Assembly (NCBI GenBank): GCA_945957125.1
Contig: CAMFJT010000010.1
Location: 1-53,781 of the forward strand
Origin: an uncultured Rhodospirillales bacterium
GTDB lineage: Bacteria > Pseudomonadota > Alphaproteobacteria > Reyranellales > Reyranellaceae
Reading direction: 5' to 3'
Length of the DNA: 53,781 bases
Under the pieces are notes generated by a model. It was not told the DNA's origin, ran no database searches, and saw only the letters and a list, made by a program, of their open reading frames with translations. Each line of letters starts with the position of its first letter. The stretch's first letter is position 1. A program made the translations under genes and the position numbers. Positions 1-9,191 of this stretch are shown one piece after another.

Positions 1-12
1 ATCCCCGCGCTC

Positions 13-49
13 AAAAAATATTGAAGCGCCCTCCAACTGCGCAAGTTGG
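13..49 (-). terminator. Putative rho-independent terminator of the PH-domain gene
   Basis: On the minus strand, just after the stop codon at 51-53, there is a 6-bp perfect hairpin: CCAACT at 33-38 pairs with AGTTGG at 44-49 around a 5-nt loop. A run of six T follows at 18-13. The T run lies about 15 nt beyond the stem, farther than in a textbook terminator, so confidence is moderate. Confidence 0.4.
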
Positions 50-50
50 G

Positions 51-626
51 CTAACGCGCGAGGCTGCGCTGAGCGTTACGGATCGTCTCGTAAACTGAAC
101 GGACATCGGGAATGAGCTCGAATCGCGAGGCCAGTCGCCCGCCGCTTCCCGGCCAGCCCGCGATACCTCCGAGCATCCAGTCGAACGGCGAGGCGTTGCC
201 GAACACGATCGTTCCGCTGCCATCCCGTCGTTCCGACAGGGCCATCTCGCCGAGAGTCCGCAAATCCATCGACCTGACGGTTCGGCTCAGCAGTCCGGAT
301 ACGATGATCGCACGCTCATCGGTGACCGCGTAGAAGGTCGTATACCGCTGCCTGGCGTCGAAGAAGAAACGTCCGACGATAAGGTAACATCCGACGACGA
401 CGAACAATGCGCCGAAGAGCAAGAAGAAGACAGGCGCACCGACCGCAACCACCGATACCTCCCAGAATATTGCAAATCCTCCCCACAGCAGGCTGAATGG
501 AATGAGAAAGGCGTCGACAGGGCGCAGGAGCAGTCCTTGGCGAGGCTGGGCGAACCACAGCATTTTCTCGGCAGGGCCAGTTTCACGTGACAGGGCCTCC
601 GGTAGTATTTCCATCGCTCTACCCAT
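51..626 (-). CDS. Membrane protein with bacterial PH-like domain
   Basis: Hypothetical inner-membrane protein of 191 residues. A short polar N-terminus is followed by two adjacent hydrophobic segments at about 39-56 and 58-84. The cytoplasmic part (about 93-185) has the beta-rich pattern of bacterial PH-like (YdbT/YcxB-type) domains, including a VTDERAIIVSG stretch that matches the usual 'vT.~rii~~~G' signature. No catalytic residues are expected. The start at 626 is followed by a second ATG at 614 that could be the true start; neither has a strong ribosome binding site. It is transcribed away from the liv operon, and the 104-bp gap holds the liv promoter. The function is unknown; a membrane or lipid association role is only a family-level guess. 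Confidence 0.7.
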   Translation of the reverse strand: MGRAMEILPEALSRETGPAEKMLWFAQPRQGLLLRPVDAFLIPFSLLWGGFAIFWEVSVVAVGAPVFFLLFGALFVVVGCYLIVGRFFFDARQRYTTFYAVTDERAIIVSGLLSRTVRSMDLRTLGEMALSERRDGSGTIVFGNASPFDWMLGGIAGWPGSGGRLASRFELIPDVRSVYETIRNAQRSLAR

Positions 627-675
627 CGTTCGGCTGAGGCGACTTTTCTATCACGGACGGCGGCAACAGCCGTTG

Positions 676-704
676 TTGGAATCGAGGTTTTCGGCTTCTA
701 TACA
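676..704 (+). promoter_or_regulatory. Predicted sigma-70 promoter of the liv operon
   Basis: TTGGAA at 676-681 and TATACA at 699-704 are separated by exactly 17 bp. They lie 27 bp upstream of the binding-protein ATG at 731. A Shine-Dalgarno-like GGGAG sits at 718-722. No operator-like palindrome is obvious. Confidence 0.55.
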
Positions 705-730
705 GAACAAGTGAACAGGGAGTGGGTTCA

Positions 731-1909
731 ATGAAAACTGGGTTGCTTGGGGTCGCGACGATCGCGGCATTGGGGCTGGGGCTGCGGCCGGTGTGGGCGC
801 AGGAAAGCGTCAAGATCGGGTTCGTCAGCACCTTCTCGGGGCCGCAGGCGGCGATTGGCGAGGACATGCGCCGCTCGGTCGAGCTGGCGCTGGAGCATCT
901 CGGCGGCAAGATGGGCGGCAAGAAGATCGAGGTCGTCTACGAGGACGATCAGTTCAAGCCCGACGTCGGCAAGGCCCGGTCCGAGAAGCTGGTTCAGCAG
1001 GACAAGGTGAACTTCATCGCCGGCTACATCTGGTCGAACGTGCTGCTCGCCTCGCTCAAGACCGTGACCGACGAGGGCGACACGATCCTGATCTCGGCCA
1101 ATGCCGGCCCCTCGCAGATCGCCGGCGAGCTGTGCAACAAGAACTTCTTTTCGACCTCGTGGAACAACGACCAGACGCCGATGGCGATGGGCGACTATCT
1201 CAACACCAAGGGCGTGAAGAGCCTCTACGTCGTCGGCCCGAACTACGCCGCCGGCAAGGACATGCTCGCCGGCGTCAAGCGCACCTACAAGGGCAAGCTG
1301 CTGGGCGAGGACTACACCAAGTGGCCCGACCAGCTCGATTTCTCGGCGGAGCTCACCAAGATCGCCGCCGCCAAGCCCGAGGGAATCTTCATCTTCTATC
1401 CCGGCGCGCACGGCGTGCAGTTCGTCAAGCAGTGGGCGCAGTCGGGCCTCAACAAGACCGTGCCGCTCTACCAGGTGTTCTCGATCGACGCGATCACCCT
1501 GCCGCAGCAGGGCGACCTCGCGCTGGGCACGCTGGGCGCCCAGGAATGGGTCAACGACCTGCCGAACGAGGCCAACAAGAAGTACGTCGCGGACTTCAAG
1601 AAGAAGCACGGCGTCTATCCGTCCTACTACGGTGCGCAGAGCTACGACGCGATCATGCTGATGGCCTCGGCCGCCGAGGCGCTGAAGGGCGACCTGTCCA
1701 ACAAGGACAAGGTCCGCGCCGAGATGAAGAAGGCCAACTTCAAGTCGGTGCGCGGCGACTTCAAGTTCAACACCAACCAATTCCCGATCCAGAACTTCTA
1801 CATCCAGGAGACGGTGAAGGACCCGCAGGGCATGATGACGGTGAAGACCATCGCCACGGCCGTGACCGCGGCAAAGGACCCCTACTTCGAAAAGTGCCCG
1901 ATGAAGTAG
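731..1909 (+). CDS. livJ: Branched-chain amino acid/amide ABC transporter substrate-binding protein
   Basis: Periplasmic type-1 (LivJ-like) solute receptor of 392 residues, the first gene of a five-gene ABC operon. An N-terminal signal peptide ends near VWAQE. The mature start, SVKIGFVSTFSGPQAAIGED, is the classic opening of the Peripla_BP_6 family, and the length is normal. The ATG at 731 is preferred over an in-frame GTG at 722 because GGGAG lies 8 bp upstream and the signal peptide then starts MKTG. A hairpin after the stop (1931-1956) probably limits read-through so that binding protein exceeds permease. The ligand cannot be read from sequence. Many alphaproteobacterial relatives bind aromatic or short-chain compounds rather than leucine, so the gene symbol is by family only. 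Confidence 0.85.
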   Translation: MKTGLLGVATIAALGLGLRPVWAQESVKIGFVSTFSGPQAAIGEDMRRSVELALEHLGGKMGGKKIEVVYEDDQFKPDVGKARSEKLVQQDKVNFIAGYIWSNVLLASLKTVTDEGDTILISANAGPSQIAGELCNKNFFSTSWNNDQTPMAMGDYLNTKGVKSLYVVGPNYAAGKDMLAGVKRTYKGKLLGEDYTKWPDQLDFSAELTKIAAAKPEGIFIFYPGAHGVQFVKQWAQSGLNKTVPLYQVFSIDAITLPQQGDLALGTLGAQEWVNDLPNEANKKYVADFKKKHGVYPSYYGAQSYDAIMLMASAAEALKGDLSNKDKVRAEMKKANFKSVRGDFKFNTNQFPIQNFYIQETVKDPQGMMTVKTIATAVTAAKDPYFEKCPMK

Positions 1910-1930
1910 GGATCGCGGGACGAGCGATCG

Positions 1931-1963
1931 ACGGGAGCGCGGCGACGCGCTCCCGTTTCGTTT
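1931..1963 (+). terminator. Hairpin between binding protein and permease genes
   Basis: A perfect 10-bp stem: ACGGGAGCGC at 1931-1940 pairs with GCGCTCCCGT at 1947-1956, with a 6-nt loop. TTCGTTT follows. It has terminator form, but the operon continues 30 bp later, so it most likely acts as a partial terminator or as an mRNA 3'-end stabiliser for the livJ segment. Confidence 0.55.
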
Positions 1964-1985
1964 GCAGGGGAATGACAGGGGGACA

Positions 1986-2900
1986 ATGGACTATCTGCTG
2001 ATCCAGGTGCTGAACGGCGTGCAGCTCGGGCTGCTGATGTTCCTGCTCGCCGCCGGCCTGACGTTGACCTTCGGCATCATGGACCTCGTCAACCTGGCGC
2101 ACGGCTCGCTCTACATGATAGGCGCCTACATCGCCTGGACCTTCGTCACCTGGACGGACTCCTTCGTCCTCGGCGCGCTGCTCGCGCTACCGGCGACCTT
2201 CGCTCTGGGCGTCGCCGTCGAAGCCGTGGTCATGCGACGGCTCTACGCCCGCGATCATCTCGACCAGGTGCTGGCGACCTTCGGCCTGATCCTGTTCTTC
2301 AACGAGCTGGTGCGGGTGATCTGGGGGCCGGCCGGCAAGAGCATCGCCGTGCCGCCGTTCCTCAGCCACACGATCGAGATTCTGCCCGGCGTGCCCTACC
2401 CGGCCTACCGTTTCGCCCTGATCGTGGTCGGCGCGGCGGTGGCGCTGCTGCTCGCCTGGCTGGTGGCGCGCACGCGGCTCGGCATGCTGATCCGTGCCGG
2501 CGCCTCGAACCGGCGCATGATCGCGGCACTCGGCGTCAATATCGAGCTGCTGTTCAGCCTGGTGTTCGGCCTCGGCGCGGTGTTCGCGGGCCTCGCCGGG
2601 CTGATGGCGGCGCCGATCAGCTCGGTGAAGATCGGCATGGGCGACGACATCCTGATCCTCGCCTTCGTGATCATCGTCATCGGCGGCATCGGCTCGATCA
2701 AGGGCGCGTTCGTGGCGGCCATGGTGGTCGGCCAGATCGACATCGTCGGCCGCGCCTTCCTTCCCGAGCTGCTGAAGACCTTCATGCCGCCCGCTTCGGC
2801 GTCAGCGGCCGCGCCGGCGATCTCGCAGGTGGCGATCTACATCGTGATGGCCGGCGTGCTGGTGTGGCGGCCGACCGGCCTGTTCGGGCAGCGCGCGTGA
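1986..2900 (+). CDS. livH: Branched-chain amino acid ABC transporter permease LivH
   Basis: Inner-membrane permease of 304 residues with about eight hydrophobic segments. It pairs with LivM to form the translocation channel. The N-terminal region (NGVQLGLLMFLLAAGLTLTF) and the GLAGLMAAPISSV segment near residue 210 are typical of LivH. The ATG at 1986 has AGGGGG 4-5 bases upstream; an in-frame TTG at 1962 is less likely. The stop codon overlaps the GTG start of the next gene by 4 bases, indicating translational coupling. Substrate specificity is set by the binding protein. Confidence 0.88.
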   Translation: MDYLLIQVLNGVQLGLLMFLLAAGLTLTFGIMDLVNLAHGSLYMIGAYIAWTFVTWTDSFVLGALLALPATFALGVAVEAVVMRRLYARDHLDQVLATFGLILFFNELVRVIWGPAGKSIAVPPFLSHTIEILPGVPYPAYRFALIVVGAAVALLLAWLVARTRLGMLIRAGASNRRMIAALGVNIELLFSLVFGLGAVFAGLAGLMAAPISSVKIGMGDDILILAFVIIVIGGIGSIKGAFVAAMVVGQIDIVGRAFLPELLKTFMPPASASAAAPAISQVAIYIVMAGVLVWRPTGLFGQRA

Positions 2901-3865
2901 GCGAGCCGCTACTCTCTCCCCGTGTGCTGGTCACGGCCCTGCTGCTGGCGGTCCTGGCCGCACTGCCGCTGCTGACCCAGGCTTTCGACCAGCGCTACCT
3001 GCTGTCGGTCGGCACGCGCATCGTCATCTGGTCGATCGCCGCGGTCAGCCTCAACATTATCCTGGGCTATGGCGGGCTGGTGAGCTTCGGCCATGCCGCC
3101 TTCTTCGGGATCGGCGGCTACGCCGTCGGCATCCTGTCGGCCGAGGGCATCCAGAACGGTTGGGTGCAGTGGCCGGTGGCCCTCGCCGCCTCGATCCTGT
3201 GGGCCGCGCTGGTCGGTGCGCTGTCGCTGCGCACCCGCGGCGTCTACTTCATCATGATCACGCTGGCCTTCGCGCAGCTCGTCTACTACCTCGCCTCGGG
3301 GCTCGAGGCCTATGGCGGCGACGACGGACTCAATATCAGCCGCAGCCGCTTTCCGGGCCTGCTCGACCTGCGCGACAAGGCGACGTTCTACTGGCTCTGC
3401 TTCGCCCTGCTCTGCGCCAGCCTGTGGTTCTGCGGCCGACTCGCCCATTCGCGCTTCGGGGCCGTGCTGCGCGGCGCACGATCGAACGAGCTGCGCATGC
3501 AGGCGCTCGGCTTCCCGGTATTCCGCTACCGCCTGGTGGCCTGCATCGTCGCCGGTGCGTTGGGCGGGCTGGCCGGCATCCTGCTTGCCAACGAGGGCGC
3601 CTATGTCTCGCCGGCGATGATGTCGTGGGTGAAGTCGGGCGACCTGATCGTGATCGTGGTGCTGGGCGGCATCGGCGTGCGCTTCGGGCCGCTCTACGGC
3701 GCGGTCGCCTTCTTCGCGCTGGAGGAGCTGCTGAAGCCGGCGCTCGACCTGATGCACAAGGGCTGGGGCGAATATTGGCAGATCGTGTTCGGGCCACTGC
3801 TCGTGCTGATCGCGCTCTATGCGCGCGGCGGCATCGCCTCGCTGCTGGGGTTCCGTCGTGCCTGA
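2897..3865 (+). CDS. livM: Branched-chain amino acid ABC transporter permease LivM
   Basis: Second permease subunit, 322 residues, with about ten hydrophobic segments. The LivM core is visible: a SLNIILGYGGLVSFGHAAFF block near residue 50, and later a VLGGIGVRFGPLYGA motif close to the C-terminus. The GTG start at 2897 overlaps the livH stop (GTGA); an upstream in-frame start at 2864 would lie deep inside livH and is rejected. The 3' end overlaps the livG GTG start by 8 bases. Standard family length, nothing unusual. Confidence 0.88.
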   Translation: MSEPLLSPRVLVTALLLAVLAALPLLTQAFDQRYLLSVGTRIVIWSIAAVSLNIILGYGGLVSFGHAAFFGIGGYAVGILSAEGIQNGWVQWPVALAASILWAALVGALSLRTRGVYFIMITLAFAQLVYYLASGLEAYGGDDGLNISRSRFPGLLDLRDKATFYWLCFALLCASLWFCGRLAHSRFGAVLRGARSNELRMQALGFPVFRYRLVACIVAGALGGLAGILLANEGAYVSPAMMSWVKSGDLIVIVVLGGIGVRFGPLYGAVAFFALEELLKPALDLMHKGWGEYWQIVFGPLLVLIALYARGGIASLLGFRRA

Positions 3866-4609
3866 GCCGCTGCTTTCGACCGACCGCCTGGTCAAGCGCT
3901 TCGGCGGGCTGCTGGCCACCGACAACGTCTCCATCGACGTGCGGCCGGGCGAGATCCACGCGCTGATCGGGCCGAACGGCGCCGGCAAGACCACGCTGAT
4001 CGGCCAGCTCACCGGCAATCTCGCGCCGGACTCCGGCACGATCCGCTTTGCCGGCCGCGACGTGACCCGCCTGCCGACCCACGCGCGGGTGCGGCTCGGG
4101 CTCGGCCGCTCGTTCCAGATCACCTCCGTGCTGCGCGAGTTCAGCGCGATCGACAACGTGGCGCTCGCCGTGCAGGCACACGACGGCCATTCGTTCCGCT
4201 TCCTCCGAGACGTGCGCCGCGATCGCAAGCTGCGCGAGGCCGCGCAGCGCGGCCTCGACGCGGTCGGTCTCGGCGCCCGCGCCGCTGCCGAGGCGTCGGC
4301 GCTCAGCCACGGCGAGCAGCGCCAGCTCGAGATCGCCATGGCGCTGGCCGGCGAGCCCCGCCTGCTGTTGCTCGACGAGCCGATGGCCGGCATGGGCGTC
4401 GAGGAAAGCCAGCGGCTGGTCGCGTTCCTGCAGGCCCTCAAGAGCCGCTGCGGCATGCTGCTGATCGAGCACGACATGGACGCCGTCTTCGCGCTGGCTG
4501 ACCGCATCACCGTGCTGGTCTATGGCCGCATCATCGCCTCGGGCACGCCGGACGAGATTCGCGCCCATCCCGAGGTGCGTCAGGCCTATCTCGGCGAGGA
4601 GACCGCGTG

Positions 4610-4610
<1 letters not shown>
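3858..4610 (+). CDS. livG: Branched-chain amino acid ABC transporter ATPase LivG
   Basis: Cytoplasmic ATPase of 250 residues that energises the Liv transporter together with LivF. Walker A is GPNGAGKTT near residue 40. The LivG insertion region contains LGRSFQITSVL. The signature loop is degenerate (ALSHGEQRQLEIAMAL instead of LSGGQ), as is normal for LivG. Walker B is RLLLLDEPMAGM, and the switch histidine lies in LLIEHDMD. The GTG at 3858 is the start because it gives the canonical N-terminus and overlaps livM by 8 bases. Its stop overlaps the livF start. Confidence 0.88.
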
Positions 4611-5311
<701 letters not shown>

Positions 5312-5324
5312 GCAGGAGCAGACT

Positions 5325-5717
5325 ATGACTCCATCGCAGCGGATCGACGACCTGATCGCCGGGCTCACGGACTGGCGGGGCAAGACGTTCGCCGCCGTCC
5401 GCAAGGCGATCCTCGCCGCGGACCCGGAGATCGTCGAGGAATGGAAGTGGATGGGCAGCCCGGTGTGGTCGCGCGACGGCATGATCGCCGTCGCCAACGC
5501 GCACAAAGGCAAGGTCAAGCTCACCTTCGCCCACGGCGCGAGCCTCTCGGACCCCGACAAGCTCTTCAACGCCGGCCTCGAGGGCAACATGCGGCGAGCG
5601 ATCGACTTTCTCGAAGGCGACAAGGTCGACCAGCGTGCGCTGAAGGCGCTCGTCCGTGCCGCGATCGAGCACAATCGAGCCAGATCGAGCAAGAAGGCAC
5701 GGGCAAAGCGCTCATGA
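5325..5717 (+). CDS. DUF1801 (YdhG-like) domain protein
   Basis: Small cytoplasmic protein of 130 residues made of one DUF1801 domain. Recognisable blocks are an amphipathic N-terminal helix (RIDDLIAGLTDWRGKTFAAVR), EEWKWMGSPVWSRDGMIA near residue 38, and KVKLTFAHGASL. The C-terminus is a basic tail rich in Arg, Lys and Ala. The start is supported by AGGAG 8-10 bases upstream. It begins 13 bp after livF and could be co-transcribed with it, but it has no known link to transport. The family's biochemical function is not established. Confidence 0.75.
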   Translation: MTPSQRIDDLIAGLTDWRGKTFAAVRKAILAADPEIVEEWKWMGSPVWSRDGMIAVANAHKGKVKLTFAHGASLSDPDKLFNAGLEGNMRRAIDFLEGDKVDQRALKALVRAAIEHNRARSSKKARAKRS

Positions 5718-5825
5718 GGCCTGCCGTTCTTGCCTTGTGAATCGCGCGCGCCGTATACGCTATCCGAAAGAAACAACGACAGGCTCGGGGGCCCCGCGCC
5801 CCCATGCAGCCCGGAGGAAACGTCC

Positions 5826-6788
5826 ATGCGCCTGACACGCCGCGCCGCGCTCGGCCTTCTCGCCTCGTCGCCCGCCCTGGCCCAGGGGCGGGATTGGCCC
5901 AACCGACGGCTGCGGCTCGTCGTGCCCAGCGCGGCCGGCGGCTACGAGGTCTATGCCCGCATCCTGGCGCCCCGGCTTGCCGAGTTGCTGGGCCAGCCCG
6001 TGGTCGTCGACAACAAGCCCGGCGCCAACGGCATCATCGGCATGCAGGAGGTCCAGCGCAGCCCGCCCGACGGCTACACCTTCATGTTCGCCCATGTCGG
6101 CGCCATCTCGATCGGCAGCAGCATCTATCCCAACATGCCGCTCGATCCGGTGGACGACCTGAGCTCGATCTCGGTGGCCGTCACCTCGCCGCTGGTCTGG
6201 GTGGTCAACCCGGCACTGCCGTTCCGGACGATGCCGGAATTCGTCGCCAAGGCGCAGGCGGAGCCGGGTAACTGGCGCTATGGCCTGCCCGCCTCGGGCA
6301 GCATCCCGCACCTGGTCGCGGAGGATTTCAAGATCCGCCACAAGCTCGACATGCCCGCCGTACCGTATCGCAGCACGCCGCAATCGCTCATGGCGGTGAT
6401 CAGCGGCGAGGTGCCGATCACGGTGGACAGCCTCGGCGCCAGCGCCGGGCACATCGCCGGTGGCAAGCTGCGCGCGCTGGCCGTCACCTCCCGCGAGCGT
6501 TCGGAGCGCCTGCCCGATGTGCCGACCATGCTCGAGCTCGGTCTCGATTCTCGCGAATGGGTGGCGTGGTATGCCTTCATGGCGCCCAAGGGAACGCCGG
6601 ACGAGATCATCCAGCGGCTCAACACGGTGATCAACCAGGCGCTGCGCGAGGAGGCCATCGCCACGCGCATCCGAGAGCTGGGTGCCTCGCCGCGCATCAC
6701 GACGCCGGCCGAGACGCTGGCCTTCATCACGGCCGAGCGCACCGATTTCGGCGCCATCGCGAGGGCCGGCAAGATCCGCGTGGAGTAG
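5826..6788 (+). CDS. Bug/TctC-family tripartite tricarboxylate transporter binding protein
   Basis: Periplasmic receptor of 320 residues in the Bug (TctC) family. The N-terminus MRLTRRAALGLLASSPALAQ has a twin-arginine-like TRRAALG motif and a signal cleavage site after ALAQ. The family hallmarks are present: WPNRRLRLVVPSAAGG at the mature start, PVVVDNKPGANGIIG near residue 65 and PDVPTMLELG near residue 235. GGAGG precedes the ATG at 5826 by 8 bases; longer upstream in-frame starts run through a GC hairpin (5787-5803) and are rejected. No TctA/TctB membrane partners lie nearby, so it is an orphan receptor, as is common in organisms with many Bug proteins. The ligand is unknown. Confidence 0.85.
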   Translation: MRLTRRAALGLLASSPALAQGRDWPNRRLRLVVPSAAGGYEVYARILAPRLAELLGQPVVVDNKPGANGIIGMQEVQRSPPDGYTFMFAHVGAISIGSSIYPNMPLDPVDDLSSISVAVTSPLVWVVNPALPFRTMPEFVAKAQAEPGNWRYGLPASGSIPHLVAEDFKIRHKLDMPAVPYRSTPQSLMAVISGEVPITVDSLGASAGHIAGGKLRALAVTSRERSERLPDVPTMLELGLDSREWVAWYAFMAPKGTPDEIIQRLNTVINQALREEAIATRIRELGASPRITTPAETLAFITAERTDFGAIARAGKIRVE

Positions 6789-6794
6789 CGAGCG

Positions 6795-8399
6795 CTACTC
6801 CGCCGGCTTCGGCACCACGCCGCCGTGGCCGTGCATCGCTGACGCCTCATCCTCGCGCGGCGCGAGCTTGGCGTAGCGCGCGCAGCCGTACAGGATCGCC
6901 GCGACGCCGAGGTAGCTCACCACCATCGACGGCGTCTGGCCGAAGCCCAGCGCCTCGGCGTGGATCAGGCCGAAGAAGGTGAAGACGGCGCCGGCCACCG
7001 CGAAGCACGATGCCTTGATGAAGTCGCGCTCGATGATGAACACCGTGATCGAGGCCAGCACGATGCCGGCCAGGGTGGCGCCGCCGCCCAGGATCGACAG
7101 CCCGTGATAGAGCACGCCCTGGTCGCCCAGCTTGTCCATCACGCCGGCCACGGCGGCATCCGTGCCGGCCGCATGCAGCGCGCCGTCGATCTGCGTCTTG
7201 CCCCACGCCGCGATCTGCGGCACCAGCGCCAGGATGATCGCCGGCGCATGGCGGGCCGGCGTCTCCTGGAAGGCCTGCGAGCCGATCAGCATGCCGATAT
7301 AGAGCAGGATCGGCAGGATCGCGACGAGCGGCAGCACCGCCATCATCAGCGCGATGACGCCGAACCACGACAGCACGATGACCAGCACGCCGGTGGCGGC
7401 CGAATAGCCGATGCGCCCGCCCATCGCCTTCCAGCCGGGATGGCCGATATAGACCGCGTTGATGAACGGATTGCCCATAAGGCAGCCGATCAGGCTGACG
7501 ACGCCGTCGGCGGTCAGCACGCGCGTGGTCGGGAAGGAATCGCCGGCGGCGGCGGCGCTCTCCACATTGTCCATCGCTTCGACGAGGTCGTAGATGCCGA
7601 ACGGGATGGCCGTCACCAGGATGATGCCGATGAACTGGAAGCCGCCGAACACGTGGCCGACAGCCGGCATCGGATAGGAGAAGGAGAAGTTCGCCAGCGC
7701 GGCCTTGACCCCGGCGATCGAGAGGCCGCCATAGTCGAAGCCGAAGATGGTCGAGCCCCAGGCGATGATCGCGCCGACAATGATCGCCACCAGCCCGCCC
7801 GGCACGCCCTTGAAGTATTTCACGCCGCCGAACCAGTCGGCCATGATCACCGCGAAGCAGACCAGGCCGATGACCGGCGTCATCATCATCTGCGCGCCCG
7901 GCCGCATCGAGATGAAGGTGATCGAGATGCCGGCCAGCGAGCCGAGCAGCGCCGCGCGCGGCGTGATCCGGCGGATCACCGGCGCGATGAAGCCGCCGAC
8001 CATCAGCACGAAGCTCTGCACGAACACCCAGGTCAGCCCCGCCTCCCAGGCCTGCACCGGGTCCTTGGTCGAGATCAGGATCGGCATCATGACCACGAAG
8101 ACCACGACGAACATGTGCGGCACGCTGATGCCCGAGGGCAGCGCACACACGTCGTCTCGGCCAGTCTCCTGGGCCAGCCGGTAGGCCAGCCAGGCGTAGT
8201 AGACCGTGCTCAGCAGCAGCATCAGGCCAGTCGCCGGCAGGATGCGGCCGAACACCAGCTCGTCCGGCATCTTGAGCACGAAGCGCAGCAGGCCGGTCAG
8301 CACCAGCATGTTGACCAGGATGTTGGTGCCGAAGCCGAAGAAGGCGTTCCAGTCGCCCGGAACCCATCGCTTGGGCTTGAAGGTTGTCGTCATTGACAT
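6795..8399 (-). CDS. NCS2/AzgA-type nucleobase permease-like transporter
   Basis: Inner-membrane transporter of 534 residues with about 12-13 hydrophobic segments, resembling the xanthine/uracil (NCS2, AGZA branch) permeases. Features are the ALPSGISVPHMF block near residue 92, the GLVCFAVIMAD region, and the EAMDNVESAAAAGDSFPTTR stretch near residue 280 that matches the conserved acidic substrate/cation motif of AzgA-like permeases. It is longer than typical AzgA proteins (about 430-450). The ATG at 8399 has AGGAGG 6-7 bases upstream. It follows the hydrolase gene by 10 bp in the same direction and shares its sigma-54 promoter, so I infer uptake of a nitrogen-rich cyclic or ureide substrate (purine, pyrimidine, cyanurate or biuret-like). 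Confidence 0.75.
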   Translation of the reverse strand: MSMTTTFKPKRWVPGDWNAFFGFGTNILVNMLVLTGLLRFVLKMPDELVFGRILPATGLMLLLSTVYYAWLAYRLAQETGRDDVCALPSGISVPHMFVVVFVVMMPILISTKDPVQAWEAGLTWVFVQSFVLMVGGFIAPVIRRITPRAALLGSLAGISITFISMRPGAQMMMTPVIGLVCFAVIMADWFGGVKYFKGVPGGLVAIIVGAIIAWGSTIFGFDYGGLSIAGVKAALANFSFSYPMPAVGHVFGGFQFIGIILVTAIPFGIYDLVEAMDNVESAAAAGDSFPTTRVLTADGVVSLIGCLMGNPFINAVYIGHPGWKAMGGRIGYSAATGVLVIVLSWFGVIALMMAVLPLVAILPILLYIGMLIGSQAFQETPARHAPAIILALVPQIAAWGKTQIDGALHAAGTDAAVAGVMDKLGDQGVLYHGLSILGGGATLAGIVLASITVFIIERDFIKASCFAVAGAVFTFFGLIHAEALGFGQTPSMVVSYLGVAAILYGCARYAKLAPREDEASAMHGHGGVVPKPAE

Positions 8400-8409
8400 G
8401 CTGCCCTCC

Positions 8410-9090
8410 TCACGCGTCACCGATCGCCGCGATGACGGAGGGCGAGCCGGTCACCCAGCCGAAGATGCCGCCCTGCGCCTTGATCATCTTGAGTCCCATC
8501 TCCTGGAACTCGGGGAAGTACGAGCCAACGCAATCCTCCGGCACGAGGCAGTCGTAGCCGCGGTCGTTGGCCTCGCGGACGGTGGTGTTGACGCAGACCT
8601 CCGTCGTGACGCCGGTGACCACGAGCTGGGTGATGCCGCGATGCTGCAGGATCGAATGCAGGTCGGTGGCGTGGAACGCGCCCTTGCCGGGCTTGTCGAT
8701 CACCGGCTCGCCCGGCGCCGGATAGAGCTCGGGGATGATGTCGTGCCCCGGCTCGCCGCGGACCAGGATGCGCCCCATCGGCCCCACGTCGCCGATCGTG
8801 GTGGCGCTACGGCCGCGGATCTTCTTGGACGGCGGCAGGTCGGACAGGTCGGGCCGGTGCCCCTCGCGTGTGTGCATCGCCAGCAGGCCCGCGGCGCGCC
8901 AGGCGGCCAGCAGCCGCCGATTGGGCTCGATCGTGCGGCGCAGCTGCGAGACGTCGTTGCCCAGCATCTCGCCGAAGCCGCCGGGCTCGAGAAAGTCGCG
9001 CTGCATGTCGATGATCAGCAGTGCACATTCGGCAGGCTTCAGCTCGAATGCATATGGCTCTGCAGGAACCAGCAACGTCTTTGCCTGCAT
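8410..9090 (-). CDS. Biuret amidohydrolase-like isochorismatase-family hydrolase
   Basis: Cysteine hydrolase of 226 residues. The catalytic triad of the isochorismatase family is visible: Asp29 in [10 protein letters not shown], Lys133 in [10 protein letters not shown] and Cys166 in [12 protein letters not shown]. The blocks [24 protein letters not shown] and [11 protein letters not shown], and Gln206 in KAQGGIFG, closely match what I recall of bacterial biuret hydrolase (BiuH). In that enzyme an equivalent glutamine contacts substrate. It would convert biuret or a related ureide to allophanate/carbamate plus ammonia. Alternatives are triuret hydrolase or ureidoacrylate (RutB-type) hydrolase. 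Its promoter is a sigma-54 type, consistent with nitrogen scavenging. No allophanate hydrolase gene is in this window. Confidence 0.75.
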   Translation of the reverse strand: MQAKTLLVPAEPYAFELKPAECALLIIDMQRDFLEPGGFGEMLGNDVSQLRRTIEPNRRLLAAWRAAGLLAMHTREGHRPDLSDLPPSKKIRGRSATTIGDVGPMGRILVRGEPGHDIIPELYPAPGEPVIDKPGKGAFHATDLHSILQHRGITQLVVTGVTTEVCVNTTVREANDRGYDCLVPEDCVGSYFPEFQEMGLKMIKAQGGIFGWVTGSPSVIAAIGDA

Positions 9091-9129
9091 CTCCGAGCGC
9101 CTCCCCGCAGCCGCTCGGGTGAATTCGAC

Positions 9130-9144
9130 GCAATCGCCGTGCCA
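9130..9144 (-). promoter_or_regulatory. Sigma-54 (RpoN) -24/-12 promoter
   Basis: Read on the minus strand, 9144 to 9130 is TGGCACG-GCGA-TTGC. This matches the sigma-54 consensus TGGCACG-N4-TTGC at every position, with the correct GG-to-GC spacing. The predicted transcript start is near 9119, about 29 bases upstream of the hydrolase ATG at 9090. I see no clear NtrC-type palindrome in the 50 bp upstream; activator sites may lie inside the neighbouring kinase gene. Confidence 0.75.
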
Positions 9145-9191
9145 GTATTTTCACGCCCCCGGAAAGGATGGTCTTTCGCTGGGGATGCTCT

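Noticed and set aside
5787..5803. GGGGGC/GCCCCC hairpin before the Bug receptor gene
   Set aside because: A short GC stem with no T tract, in the leader just before the ribosome site. Most likely incidental in such GC-rich DNA.
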